The notes under the pieces are model-generated. The model was given only the letters and a program-made list of their open reading frames with translations, was not told the origin of the DNA and searched no databases. Below are positions 30,605-42,459 of a stretch of DNA of 64,000 nucleotides, one piece after another (the first letter of the stretch is position 1; each line of letters begins with the position of its first letter). This DNA comes from Gonatopus flavifemur (lineage: Eukaryota; Arthropoda; Insecta; Hymenoptera; Dryinidae). The stretch lies in contig JAFFJZ010000004.1 of NCBI GenBank assembly GCA_018340375.1, positions 28,432,001 through 28,496,000 of the forward strand, written 5' to 3'. The translations under genes and the position numbers were made by a program.

Positions 30605-33600
30605 ATGATGTTCTGGAATGTCAGAAGTGCTATGTTACGCAAGGACGAAATATCAATAATGTTGCAAACTTTAGATATTTTTATATTGGTCGAAACTTGG
30701 CTGAATGAAAGTATATCCCATCACAGTTTTGCATTCCCAGGCTTCCACGTATTCAGAACTGACCGCGAAGTACAAAGAGGGGGAGGTATTGCATTTATTA
30801 TACGTAAAAATTAACAGTTCCAAGAAATCACAGATATTTGAGTCTCTGGTGTAAACTTTGAAGTGAGCGCTGTTAAAATTAGCAATATCACAAATCCCAT
30901 TACACTAGTCGCTGCTTATAGGGCACCACAGCTCCAGACGGAGCAGATGAAATGGGATAATTTGATTGTGAAATGCTCTACTCATAAAAATACTATCTTA
31001 TGCGGTGATTTCAATGCCCATAACAGCGCTTGGAACTGTGAAAACAATGATGTGAATGGTAGAAAATTATTACATAGCCTCAATAACAATAATAACTTAA
31101 TTTTACTTAACAATGATACATACACACATGTAGATTTATATCGCTCTAAAATGTCTAATATCGATTTACTTTTCTCAACTATAGACATAGCCAATGATAT
31201 ATCTTACAGTATTCACAAGGAGACGCATGGATCGGATCATTTTCCTATGTATGTTAACTACACGACCACTAAAAATATATATCACAGGCTGTCTTTCAAA
31301 GTACAATCTGTCAAGACTAAATAGGTCGAAGTCTCTCGTGCTTTGGCCGGAAAATACCACATGTTTGTAGAAAACACTTACCTCACACTTTCTCCACACC
31401 TTCAATACGATCAGCTCATTCAAACTATACATGATACAGTTAGAGAGCATACTCCGAAATGTAAAAAAGTACCTCTAGAAAAGCATAGAAACCCTCTCTG
31501 TTGGTGGGATGCCGACTGTGACAGGGCTAGAAGACTTAGAATCGCCGCTTTTGAAAAATGGGAACACACAGGAGCATTAGAAGACTTGATAAACTATAAA
31601 AAACATCTTGCAATAGCTATAAAACTTTTTCGCCAAAAAAGGAAAATTTCTTATCATAATTTCACCGAATCATTCAACTTTCAATCAAATATATCCTATA
31701 CGTGGAAAAAAGCACGAGTGTTCAAAAACAAATGGGTCAATGTAGAGAATAAAAATAAAACACAAAACCTTTCCAATGATGCTGAAATTACAAACATGTT
31801 AGGAAAACTCGCACCCCCTTGGGTGCCAACTGATGCCTCGTATATACCTGAAACTCAAACAAGCCACAGTGAATTTTTGAACAAGGAATTTACCCTGTGG
31901 GAATTTGAAACTGCGTTGTATTCTCATGGAGATCGTTCGGCCCCAGGTATTGACGGTCTTAATTATCAGGTCCTAAAAAAGATTCCTATGACTTATCAGC
32001 AACTACCATCAGATATCTACAACGGAATTTTCAAGACATCGAACTACCCTGACGCTTGGAAGAAAATTTTTATACATTTCGCTGACAAATCTAGTAGAGG
32101 AGTCAGACCCCTGGCACTTGCCTCATGTGCATGCAAGATATTTGAACTTATTGTAGCGAACAGGCTCCGCTGGTGGATTGGAAACACTAATATATTACCA
32201 CCGAATCAGTTCGGATTTAGAAAAGGTATGTCTTGCTCTCAAAGTCATGCCACGCTCACCTTAGAAATTGAAAAAGCTCTCTTTCACAAAAAATCAGTTT
32301 TCGCTGCGTTCTTGGATGTCTCGGGTGCATTTAACAATGTCCTCAGCGACCTCCTTATAGACAGATTGACCGAAATTGGCCTTCCGAAGTCCATGCTTTA
32401 TTTCATCAAGTTCCTCACATATGAAAGAATTATATATACGGCTGACAAAATGAACACCCCTGCACACGCCTACAAAGGGGTTCCCCAAGGTGGCGTATTG
32501 AGCCCTCTTCTGTGCATTCTGTATGTATCAAACATTGGTCAACATCTTCCCACGGGTTATAAATTACTACAGTTTGCAGATGACATTCTCCTATACAAAG
32601 TAACTGATGATTTCGATTCTGAACAACGTACGTTCCAGCACGCCTTTGCTAATCTCATGCTACAATTAGCCACATTAGGCCTCGATTTAGCAGTCAACAA
32701 AACGAATATAGTTTCCTTCACTAACAAAAGAGGATTTGACCCATTTGCTAAACAGTTGAATATAAATGGAACTCCAATACAACTTACAACTACGGCCAAA
32801 TTCCTAGGCTCACACTTTGATTACAAATTAACGTTCGAGAGACAAATCAAATCTGTCATGGAAAAAGCAAATAAAGCTCTCAATATTGTAAAATCCACCC
32901 GCGGTATACACTGGGGGACTGATCCAGAAACACTTCTCCAGATGTACAAATCATTCGTTAGAAGTGGCATAGATTATGGCTCCTATATTTACTTGCGAAC
33001 TAATAACAAGCATTTTACCGATAAGACAGAACGACTGCAATACACTGCTATTCGATTGGCGTTGGGTTCTCGATGCTCTACTCCAACTAACATTCTCCTA
33101 TCTGAGAGCAAGCTCTTAAGTATACAAAATCGTGCATTGTACCTTGAAGAAAATCTGGTAGCAAAAGCTTTGTCTAACTCCAGCCTATTATTCAACAAAA
33201 TCCGTAAAGAATACTTTCTGGAGACGTGAAGCAGTGTTAAGAAAAAAAATAGTGTTATTTCACAACGTGTGAAAAATATTATTCCGTTCGAACACCAGAT
33301 TATAAATCACACCAATTATCCTATGTATATCCACGACTATTATGATATCTCCTGTAAGATTAACATAGACTTGGAGTCGGGCCCACGAATTTCAGAAGCC
33401 CCGGAACCCAACGCCAAATACGAACAAATTATTTCAAAAAAATATCCGGATGCTTTCCTAGTCTATACTGATGGAAGTAAAAGGGCGGAAGGCATAGCTG
33501 TTGGAGCGGCTTGGTTCTCACCAGAAACTAATGAACAACAAAGCTTGAGCATAAACAAGTCGGCCTCTATATATACAGCAGAGTACATGGCGATTTGAGC

Positions 33601-34330
33601 GGCTCTAGACGTAGCGCGCAACATAAAAGAAAGGAATATTGTTATAATGAGCGACTTCTTGAGTGTGCTGACAGCTCTGAATAATGTAAAACTTGAGACG
33701 AGGGTAAGCTCGATAATATATGATACCAAAGCTAAAATAAATAAAATCAACTACACCAATGCAAATTCCTCAATTACATTGTTTTGGGTACCAGCACACT
33801 TGGGAATAATCGGCAATGAAGCTGTGGACTCTATCGCCAAAGCGGCTACAAACAATCCAGCTATAATCGAGAAAATCCCGTATAATGATTTTAAATCTAA
33901 CTTCAAGGAAACAATGTGGGAAAAGAACCTAGATGAAATTGAAAAATTGGGCAAGATGAAAGGTGTCGCCTATTTTGAGCATTTTCACACGAGGAGCACA
34001 AAACCCTGGTACCACAAACTGAATCTACAAAGGAATTTCGTTACTTTTGTGAACAGAGCTCGGTCAAACCACTATAATCTGAGATCCTCATTGATCAAAA
34101 TGAATATAGTGGATAGCCCTTCGTGTGAATGCGGTGCACCTCATCAAGATATTAATCACATAACCTGGCAGTGCGAAAAATACAACAACGCTAGAATTAG
34201 ACTAACAAATCGTCTTCACCAGAATAAAATAATATACCCAGTGGATATTGAAATGTTTCTGTATAAGCCAAATATTCGTATAATGCGCTATATTCACCAA
34301 TATTACCGAGAAATTGATCTGCGAATATGA
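30605..34330 (+). pseudogene. LINE ORF2: endonuclease, reverse transcriptase, RNase H (five in-frame stops)
   Basis: One continuous frame of about 1240 codons is broken only by stops at 30812 (TAA), 30839 (TGA), 31322 (TAG), 33227 (TGA) and 33596 (TGA). The endonuclease shows FWNVRS, ETWLNES, GDFNAHNSAW and GSDHFPM. The reverse transcriptase shows APGIDGLNYQVLKK, RPLALASCACKIFE, FLDVSGAFNNV, GVPQGGVLSPLL and the catalytic FADD at about 32575. The RNase H shows YTDGSK, AEYMAI, MSDFLSV and WVPAHLGIIGNEAVDSIAK. A cysteine/histidine cluster near the end (CECGAPHQDINHITWQC) is typical of these LINEs. Catalytic residues are kept, but no full protein can be made without readthrough. It acts by target-primed reverse transcription. 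Confidence 0.9.
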
Positions 34331-34362
34331 TTAATGTATATTACATGTATATACATAGATAT

Positions 34363-34498
34363 CATCTCTCAAGGAAACTATTCCATTGTGGGAGAATATA
34401 AATTTTAATGAAATCTAAATCTCGGTCTACCGTTAATATGAGGCGCAGTAAAGAATATTGTATTTTATATGAAAAAGTAATGGATTATTCTCTCCGTG
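34363..34498 (-). mobile_element. half of a CACGGAGAG-family MITE next to the LINE 3' end
   Basis: Read on the minus strand, it begins CACGGAGAGAATAATCCATT and aligns with the first ~135 bp of the MITE at 1381-1746, through TATATTC.CCCACA. TA follows at 34499-34500. The other half is not seen on the far side of the LINE. Confidence 0.8.
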
Positions 34499-34502
34499 TA
34501 CA

Positions 34503-34660
34503 TTGGGGTCAACACGAATCATAAGAAAACTTCGAGGTGGAGTAGTACATCTGCATAATTACCATCTTTTAATATTAATATCAAGAACTCAAACTTTACC
34601 AGAATTTTTTTTTCGTCATGTCGGATGAGATTTTCATAGTAACTTAGGAAAAAAAATTGA
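34503..34660 (-). repeat. right copy of the unnamed repeat, inverted
   Basis: The minus strand aligns with 26985-27109 plus 28577-28633 (TTTCATAGTAACTTAGG, ATGTCGGATGAGATTT and GGGGTCAACACGAATCAT on the plus strand). The two copies face each other across the mariner and the LINE. Confidence 0.75.
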
Positions 34661-35384
34661 AAGTTTTTTCTGGCCCACCGTAATACACATTTCAATTTAC
34701 ACGTTTCAATAGAAACAATCCATCATCTATGCGTTTTGACTTAGGAAAGAACTAACCAAATCCCTACGCTCAATTTTGCTTCATAAAATCAATCAAATTC
34801 ATTAATCCCTCACAGTTAATTCAAAAATTGTTACAAAAACAGTTACATTTGAACCTCATTTGGTTTGACGCGGAAATAGTCAGCAGATCGGAGATTATAG
34901 TTGTTCCATAATTACCACAAATAGTCGCTTCGAATATCTCTATATTCCTAGATAAAGAAAAACATTACAATCCAATAAAAAAATCATTAAAACAACAAAC
35001 TGTGAAAGACTGGAACAGTGTCGACTACTGGGGTGTTTACCTTATGTGGAAAATCAGATTACCATATTTTCCAAGGAGCGTACGAGGGTTAATTATGATA
35101 TGCACGTATTTCTATTTTTTTTATCACTTATATATATTTTCAATGCTCAATTATTTGAAAATTCGAAATTCTTCCAACCTGTTTCACATATTTCTTCGTA
35201 CGTTGGTACAAGAATTGGACACGCAAATGATTCTCAACTCAAATGACGAGAAAACTCAAAGAATAACAGAGAAAATAAGATTGAGATAAGAGATTTTTTC
35301 ATAATTATTTTCAATTCATTTCAATAGCGGAAACAAGTTCCACTATCACTAAAATCGAAAACGTAATTCCAAATCGTTTATATA
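34661..35384. other. unassigned sequence
   Basis: AT-rich. One 95-residue frame at 35002-35289 shows no recognisable features. No repeat boundaries seen. Confidence 0.4.
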
Positions 35385-36706
35385 CGAGGTGTGTTCAAAA
35401 AGTAAGGTGACTTTTCAAATTTCGCGGGCAACGTACTTTCGATTATCGATTTTTTTGTTTTGTTATGTTGGCACACTCTTCCCGAACATCTGTACCAAGT
35501 TTCAAGTGTATAGCATTTTTTGTTTGGTTGTGAGAGGCGTAAAGGTTATAAGTGTTTTGCGTGCTCAGCGATTTCTTGCTATCGAAAAATATGGATCAAA
35601 GGATTTGCATCAAATTTTGTGTAAAAAATAAAATAAAGTGCTCCGAAACACTTAAAATGTTGACAGTAGCATACGGTGAAACTGTTCTGAGTAAAAAAAA
35701 TGTTTACAAGTGGTACAAACTCTTCCAAGATGGCCGGGAAGATGCCAATGACGAGCCTCGCTCTGGACGCCCAAGCACGTCAACAACTGATGAAAACGTT
35801 CAAGCAGTGAAGAAAATTGTTTTGGAAAATCGTCGAATCACTATCAGAGAAGTTGCTGAGGATGTTGGTTTATCGCTTGGCTCGTGGCATGAAATTTTTT
35901 CTAACGTTTTGGGCATGAGACGTGTGTCAGCGAAGTTTGTTCCGAAATTGCTAAATTTTGACCAAAAGAACCGTCGCATGAGCATCGCTCAAGAACTGTT
36001 GAATGACGTCAACGACGACCCAGATTTACTCAAAAGGGTCATAACTGGTGACGAATCATGGGTATATGGTTATGATGTCGAAACCAAAGTCCAATCGTCC
36101 CAATGGAAGACCCCAGATGAGCCAAGACCGAAAAAAGCACGCCAAGTTCGATCAAATGTGAAAGTTTTGCTCACTGTTTTCTTCGATTACCATGGCGTGG
36201 TGCATCAGGAGTTCTTATCATATGGTCGTACGGTCAATAAACAGTATTATCTTGAAGTTATGCGCCGTTTGCGAGATGCAATACGAAGAAAACGTCCAGA
36301 ATTGTGGAAAAATAATTCATGGCTTTTGCATCACGATAATGCCCCTGCTCACTCATCTTTGCTTGTGAGAGATTTTTTGGCCAAAAACAACACCACAATC
36401 ATGCCTCAGCCACCATATTCACCGGATTTGGCCCCATGTGACTTTTTCTTGTTCCCAAAACTAATGAGACCTATGAAAGGACGGAGATTTGCAACGATTG
36501 AAGAAATAAAGACTGCATCGCCGGAAGAGCTCAAGGCTATACCAAAAAGTGCTTATGAGAAGTGCTTTGAGGATTGGAAAAACCGTTGGCATAAGTGTAT
36601 TGTATCTGAGGGGGATTACTTTGAAGGGGACAACATGATTATTGATAAATAAATAAATATTGTTTCTTAAAAATACAAAGTCACCTTACTTTTTGAACAC
36701 ACCTCG
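35385..36706 (+). mobile_element. second mariner transposon, apparently intact
   Basis: The ends CGAGGTGTGTTCAAAAAGTA and their inverted partner are identical for about 30 bp (through AGGTGACTTT). TA lies at 35383-35384 and 36707-36708. Length 1322 bp. The terminal identity and open gene suggest a recent insertion. Confidence 0.95.
35591..36652 (+). CDS. mariner transposase, open reading frame (second lineage)
   Basis: 353 residues from the ATG at 35591 (MDQRICIKFCVKN). The frame is open 13 codons further upstream, but this start matches the family. After the helix-turn-helix region come DEPRSGRPSTSTTDEN and KFVPKLLNFDQK, then the catalytic motifs GDESWVYGYD, HHDNAPAHSS and PYSPDLAPCDFFLFP (DD34D). 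It ends GDYFEGDNMIIDK. It is clearly a different mariner subgroup from the copy at 27 kb: motif wording, C-terminus and terminal repeats all differ. No inactivating change is visible. Confidence 0.93.
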   Translation: MDQRICIKFCVKNKIKCSETLKMLTVAYGETVLSKKNVYKWYKLFQDGREDANDEPRSGRPSTSTTDENVQAVKKIVLENRRITIREVAEDVGLSLGSWHEIFSNVLGMRRVSAKFVPKLLNFDQKNRRMSIAQELLNDVNDDPDLLKRVITGDESWVYGYDVETKVQSSQWKTPDEPRPKKARQVRSNVKVLLTVFFDYHGVVHQEFLSYGRTVNKQYYLEVMRRLRDAIRRKRPELWKNNSWLLHHDNAPAHSSLLVRDFLAKNNTTIMPQPPYSPDLAPCDFFLFPKLMRPMKGRRFATIEEIKTASPEELKAIPKSAYEKCFEDWKNRWHKCIVSEGDYFEGDNMIIDK

Positions 36707-36708
36707 TA

Positions 36709-38236
36709 CATATATACATGTACAAGACGTTTGGATTGGTACATGCGCGCCCTCTTGGAAAGTATTGAGAACTATGTGTAACAACTGAAAACCGTAGTCT
36801 AACGTATTTTCTTTTGTACTGTAAAGTTTCTATGCGATCATTGCAAGGTGGCACGCATGCGAGTCTCAACCATTTTTATCCTATTTGATTCCATATTGAA
36901 TTCCTACCACTGTGGGTTTATGAAACTTCGTCAGTGTACTGTTGTTTTATTGAGTGAATTTTGTTTGAAGCAACATTTTTATCAACAAGTGTTCAAGTGT
37001 ATGTTTGATCTTGGCAATTCACCGAATGTAAGAACCGTCAGTTTTACTTCACTGTTTTCAAACCCATATATATCCCTGAATTGGAAAAGAACTTTTTTAA
37101 ATACATTTATAGTCTTGTGTCTTGGTCAAAAGAGAAGAAAATGTGTGGCTATTCGAATTAAGAAATATTGAGGAATTGTGGAGAAAATGCCAAAATCTGT
37201 CATAACTCAAACTGAAATAATAATAACGTATTCCTCTTCTCATAACATACAATGCAAACAATTTCCTGCATAAAGTTTCTAAGTTTGCATAGATATATAT
37301 AGTATTGCATTGTGCGCCTGTGTCAACCCACTTTGTACATATAATGAGCGAGAGAATCAATCGTTTTTGATGTAATAACGTTTTGATTACGGTGATACTT
37401 TATAATTAAAATGATTTCTCTAGCCAAAATGTTTCATTGTTTTTTTGAATTTATCATCCGAACAAGGAAATTTCGAGAGTCATTGTTTTTCGAATATTTA
37501 CAATAATTATATATATAGTTATATAATTATACATTTATTCGGTTGAAAGGAGATTGGAAATTTTCATTAATTTCCTGAAACGAACTTGGATGACTTTTGC
37601 TATTGGCTAGTTTCAACATTTCGAACGTCCACGCTGCTGTAACGATGAACGAATCAAGTATTTTTAGTACATATTGAAAAATGGTGCATTGTTCTTTTCG
37701 TCAAAGTAGAGTTCTCATAATAACCACATCCTTTGCTTGAAATTCTCGTGATGACAGTGATCAATTAACAAATTGACAGTTAATTAGAGAATGAAACAAA
37801 ATGAATATTTCTTACATCTCATTTCAAACTGTAACTCATGTAGTAATAATATATTTGGATATAAAAAATTGGAAAATAAATGACAAATCAGAATAACAAA
37901 AGAACATCCTTATTCAAATGATGAATACGATTTCAAACTGCTTCGTTGGTTATGGAAAAATATGGCTTGTGTAATGGAGTTCTGTTGAAAAATATATTTG
38001 CGTGATCAATCTAATAGTAAATTCCATTCCTTGACAGTAATTGCCAATTGTCACTTTTGTGAATGAACCTGAATTTGCAATTAAAGTTTTTTGGAATTAT
38101 GATAAATTAGAGTGAATTATAGTGAAATTCACTATGGAGCATCGGAAAACTGCAGTAATGATCTTAATTCAACAAAATTTACATATTTCTTGTCGTGGAA
38201 ATCGGTTTTATGATATTCGATTGGGTGATTAGTGGG
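36709..38236. other. unassigned AT-rich sequence
   Basis: Contains short frames without recognisable domains (one of 107 residues at 36848-37171) and an (AT)-rich simple stretch near 37500. No boundary or gene can be supported. Confidence 0.4.
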
Positions 38237-39300
38237 GTGAGACAAAAAAAATTAACCTGTCGAATTTATGGTTTAAAGTGGATCAATATAACGAAAAGAA
38301 AATTCCCCCGTTTGGCAGAATCTTTAGCTCAATTTTAAAAGGCATTAAATTCTCTATTTTTATGATTTTTCATCCCTAAGTTGATTTATTAAAATCAAAA
38401 ATGTTTATATTTACGGGCCATGGAAGTGTTTACTATTTTTTGACTCTCATGGCCTATGACTATACAAATTTTTGACTTTAAAAAATCAACTTGAGGATGA
38501 AAAGTCATAAAAATAAAGAATTCAATATCCTCCAAGAATCTGCCTGGAAAAAATATTTATGTCACACGGTTCAAAAGTTATGGCATTTTTAACCCTTCAA
38601 GTACAGTGTTAAGAATTTCCGCATTAATTTTAATGTTTTTGCTGGAAGTTTTTTTCAATACCGTACATGAATTGGGTTTAATACACATTTTACATTAAAT
38701 CTAATGTAAACTATAGCATTATCTATAGTTAATTCATGTTTTTTCACATGAAATATAATGTAAATGTGTATGAATCTGAATTCATGTTCGATATTGAAAA
38801 AAGTTTCAAGATATTTCTGACAGTGTACACACAGGTGCGGATTCGCTCCAACCATTTTAATACTTTCCGTTCTTCATCAAAAGTTGACTTAATTCTCGCG
38901 TTTTCTTCATTGATAAAATGAAATATTCGTGAATTCACTTCCATACCACGTTGATCCGCATAGTTTTCCCTTCAAATTGACAAAAAAAGATCAAATTGGT
39001 CGAACAGGAACCAAGTTATTAATCGTTAAAGTTGCTCTCTAAATTTCTCACTCCAAGAAATTTAGAGAGTGCGTGGTGCGAATTTGCACCTGTGTGTACT
39101 CCGGAGGTGTGAAAGGATGTGTGTGCTCCGAAGGGTCAATGCAAACAAATTTTCTACATGTTATTGAAATGGGGAATTTCAAAGGTCCACCGATACCTTC
39201 CAAAATTGAGCTGAAAATTCTGCCAAACGGGGGAATTTTCTTCTCGGTATATTGATCCATTTTGAATCATAAATTCGATAGGTTAGTTTTTTTGGCTCAC
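38237..39300. mobile_element. ~1.06-kb element with ~110-bp inverted ends
   Basis: The left end GGGGTGAGACAAAAAAAATTAACCTGTCGAATTTATG pairs with the right end, which inverted reads AGGTGAGCCAAAAAAACTAACCTATCGAATTTATG. Both continue through AGAAAATTCCCCCGTTTGGC. Inside are a nested hairpin (38345-38535) and a second inverted pair (ACACAGGTGCGGATTCG at 38830 and its partner near 39080). No transposase frame is seen. Confidence 0.75.
38345..38535. repeat. palindrome nested in the 1.06-kb element
   Basis: ATTTTTATGATTTTTCATCC and AAGTTGATTT on the left pair with GATGAAAAGTCATAAAAAT and AAATCAACTT on the right. The centre carries GGCCATGGAAGTG and its partner. Likely a separate MITE. Confidence 0.65.
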
Positions 39301-39312
39301 CTTAGTGATTGG

Positions 39313-39576
39313 TAGGGGTGTGTGGGTACCAATTTTTGTCGGGTCGGATTCGGGTAATTTTATTTTCCCTCGGGTCAGGTCGGGTTGGGTACCCGATTCA
39401 ATCGGGTTCTCCGAATTCAATCGGGCTACTCGAAATATCATGAAATAGGGGAATTTCATTTGAATTTGATTTGTCACCCGAATGTAATCGTGTGCCCGCG
39501 AACTCGTGTAATTGAAAAAACCGACCCGACTCGATCCGAGAAGAAACCGATGAAATCGGGTACCCGCACACCCCTA
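39313..39576. mobile_element. hAT-like MITE, TAGGGGTGTGYGGGTACC termini
   Basis: The left end TAGGGGTGTGTGGGTACC and the right end, inverted TAGGGGTGTGCGGGTACC, flank an interior rich in TCGGGT strings. The flanking 8-mers GTGATTGG (39305-39312) and GTGATTAG (39577-39584) differ by one base. It sits at the right edge of the 1.06-kb element. Confidence 0.88.
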
Positions 39577-39584
39577 GTGATTAG

Positions 39585-40174
39585 TCATATAGTAAGTTCA
39601 TAAAATATTTTCAACAGAATGAATCACATGTACCGTTGTACCTTATTTTTATTAGAAGTTACACGAACTGGTTGCTAGCTTCATTGTATTGAAGGAAATA
39701 ATATAAATATTTTCAAGTTTTCAAACGAATGTACAATATTTCCAACATGCTCATGCAAAATATTCTTCTTCAACTTTTCGGAATTCACCAAGAACTTTAT
39801 ATTTTTCAAGTTTATATTGTGACACTAAGCGAATTTGAAATTCGAAACTAGTCGGATGGTCAGAGTCATTCAAGGTCTTAGTTCCACACTTCAAACGTTT
39901 CCTGTTGTTCAAGTTCAATATCAGACTTGAACTGAACAGTAACAGTTCAAAATTCCGAGAATTCGATTCATTATAATTCGAGATCCGAATATTTATATGC
40001 ACGTACAAACTCAATCCCTATTATTCATATATACGTACTTTTGAAAATGTTTATATCTTAATATTGATATCATATACTTCGATCGTTAAAAATACTATTC
40101 CAATCCAAATAAAAAATATTCTTCCTCCTATAACAAATTATATGGATTCATTATTTCAGATGCTTTCATGATAC
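39585..40174. other. unassigned AT-rich sequence
   Basis: No inverted ends or coding frame recognised. It may contain the 5' region of the hAT-like pseudogene that follows, but its terminus was not found. Confidence 0.4.
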
Positions 40175-42249
40175 ATGAATATGATGCAGTCTCAACATTA
40201 TAAATCCCGTTTCCAGCCTGAATGGCTTAAAGACAAAAAGTTCGAATGGGTGAAGGAAGTTCCTACTACTAAGTTTAAGGCGAGGTGTTATATATGTCAC
40301 ACAGATTTTGTTTTGAGTAACATGGGGCGCCAAACTCTCATCAGTCATATGAATGGCAGAGAACATAAAGAGCTGACTTTGAATGTAAATCAATCCACGT
40401 CACTCGAAAATTTTGTAAAAACAAGATCCCTTCAATCAAGTAGTAATATTGATTCTCCTCAACCTTCAATCATCACATCATCCACTGAAAAGACTTCGCA
40501 AAATTCTCCTTCAGCGTCAAATTCTCAGTTGATGACGATAGAAAGTGCAATGTAATCTGAAAGCTCTCCAATTCTTACGGGAACTCGTGGATTGAATAAT
40601 GATAAAGTGAAATTTTGTGGTGCATTCAAACAGTTCTAAATCACACCTCATTTCGCATTGCAGCTAGAAACATAGAACTATTGAAGGAAATGTTTGATGA
40701 TAGTTCCATTGCGAATAAAATGAAATCAGGAAGAGACAAAATCGCATATACGATAGTGTATGGTATAGCACCTTATTTCAAGAACGAACTCATCAGAAGA
40801 TTGAATGATTGTGAACATTTTGTATTGGGATTTGATGAAAGTTTGAATAAAATTTCACAGACACAGCAGATGGACATAAATGTGAGATACTGGGATTTTG
40901 ATTCACAAGAAATCCATACTCGGTATTTAACTTCTGTATTCTTGGGACGAACCACTGCGATTGAGATGGTGAAAGGTTTTGAAAGTGGCATTAGTTCTCT
41001 ACAATATTCTAAAATCCTTTAAATTTCTATGGATGGCCCAAACGTCAACCACGCCTTGATTCAACTTTTTCAAAACGACATAATAAGCAATGATTCAGAT
41101 CCCACATTTTCAAACATTGGTCCATGTGGACTTCATATAATGCATGGTGCATTCAAAACTGCTATAAGTATTGATTGGAACATCATTCAATTTTTAAGAG
41201 ATATTTTTAATTTTATCAAAAATATACCTGCAAGAAGAGCTTAGTATACGCAAATTTCTGGATCAAAAATTTTCCCTAAAAAATGTTGTGCAATTAGATG
41301 GCTAGAAAACGCTGTTGTGGCGCAAAGAGCTATCGAAGTCATTCCTCACATCGAAGCTTATATCATTGGAATCGAGAAAACTGAAAAACCACCAACTTGT
41401 GCAAGTTACCGAACAATCAAAGATTTGATTGATGATAAGTTATTGGCATCCAAGCTTGCTTTCTTTCAAACTGTGGCATTAGATATTGAGCAATTCTTAA
41501 GAGACTTTCAGTCAGATGCCCCTTCAGGTCCATTTCTTCATAGTGCTTCGACAGCTGTTATACATAATGTTGCTGAAAGATTTATGAAACCTGAAGCTCT
41601 CATTTCTGTCAATAAAATGAATCCGAATGACAAAGAAAATCTACTTCCTCTGAGAACTATTGACCTAGGTTTCAGTACGAAAACGGAGTTGAAAAAATCA
41701 GCAGCTTCTGCTTTGGAAGTAGAGTTATTCCGAAATGATTGTCGGAAATGTTTACAAAGATTTGTGGATGAACCAATAGAAAAATCTCCGTTACAATACA
41801 ACCTTACTAAAGTATCATCATGTTTCGATCCAGCCGTTATCGTTGCGAGTACCACCGTAGCGAAAAGTCGTCTGGATACATTACTAGGTATCCTACTAGA
41901 AAAACATTGGTTAAAAATTCCTGAAGCAGAAACAGCTGCTCGAGAATATAAAAGCATTCTTTCATTTCCGGATGTGATGGTTGCCATGAAAAATTACAAT
42001 TGCTCAAAGAAGAGTTGACCATTTCTGATGTGCACTGTTCAAAAATTATTCTAGTGAAAATATTTCTAAAATTATGAGAATGACGACTATTCCTTCTCAT
42101 GGGAATGTGAATGTCGAAAGGGGGTTTTCTGTAAATTCAGAAGAACTCTTTGAAAACATGAAAAATGAAACTTGATAGCTCGCCGTACTATATATGACTC
42201 TATCACTGAACTAGGTGGCATTCAGAATCTTCAAGTGACAAAATCACTT
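40175..42249 (+). pseudogene. hAT-like transposase, decayed
   Basis: The N-terminal frame (40175-40555) carries a BED-like zinc finger: CYICHTDF, about 16 residues, then HMNGREH. After a frameshift near 40600 a long frame runs to 42018, with only two in-frame stops (41020, 41242). It contains DCEHFVLGFDESLNK, RYLTSVFLG, ISMDGPNVN and the RW-type motif CCAIRWLEN. Another shift precedes SHGNVNVERGFSVNSEEL (about 42095-42150), the C-terminal dimerisation signature of hAT transposases, then RRTIYDSITELGG. The element termini were not found. Its 3' end abuts the DIRS-like element at 42250. Confidence 0.8.
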
Positions 42250-42459
42250 ATATTATACTTCAAGCCCCGTTCTTCGAGATTACACTGTAGTACGCCTCGT
42301 TCCGGTCAGATGTCACAACGTTCAGAGCTCAAAAAACCAAAAATTTCCCTAGTCCGTACTTCCGCCTAGTGCTACCTGATACGCGCCAACCTTCATTATG
42401 TTTTGTTGTGCGTTGGAAGTCGCATCGTTCAAGAGTTTTTTCGGTTTACGATAAGAAAG

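Larger units (their letters stand above)
28815..34362 (+). mobile_element. near full-length non-LTR retrotransposon (I-clade-like LINE)
   Basis: It has a 5' region of about 200 bp, ORF1 with a zinc knuckle, and ORF2 with endonuclease, reverse transcriptase and RNase H, then a short 3' UTR. A gag-like ORF1 plus an RNase H after the RT is typical of I-clade and related LINEs. The right end abuts half of a CACGGAGAG-family MITE (34363-34498), so it probably lies inside or against that MITE. I could not identify a target duplication. Confidence 0.85.

Noticed and set aside
30812..31324. LINE ORF2 stops as introns or programmed recoding
   Set aside because: No splice sites or slippery sequences fit. 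The frame and catalytic motifs continue unchanged across each stop, so simple point mutation is the better reading.
36848..37171. 107-residue plus-strand frame as a gene
   Set aside because: No domain, promoter or splice context, and composition matches the surrounding AT-rich DNA.
42255..42305. Left DIRS terminus as the C-terminal coding end of the hAT pseudogene
   Set aside because: The same sequence occurs inverted at 43982-44032, so it is better explained as the DIRS terminal repeat.
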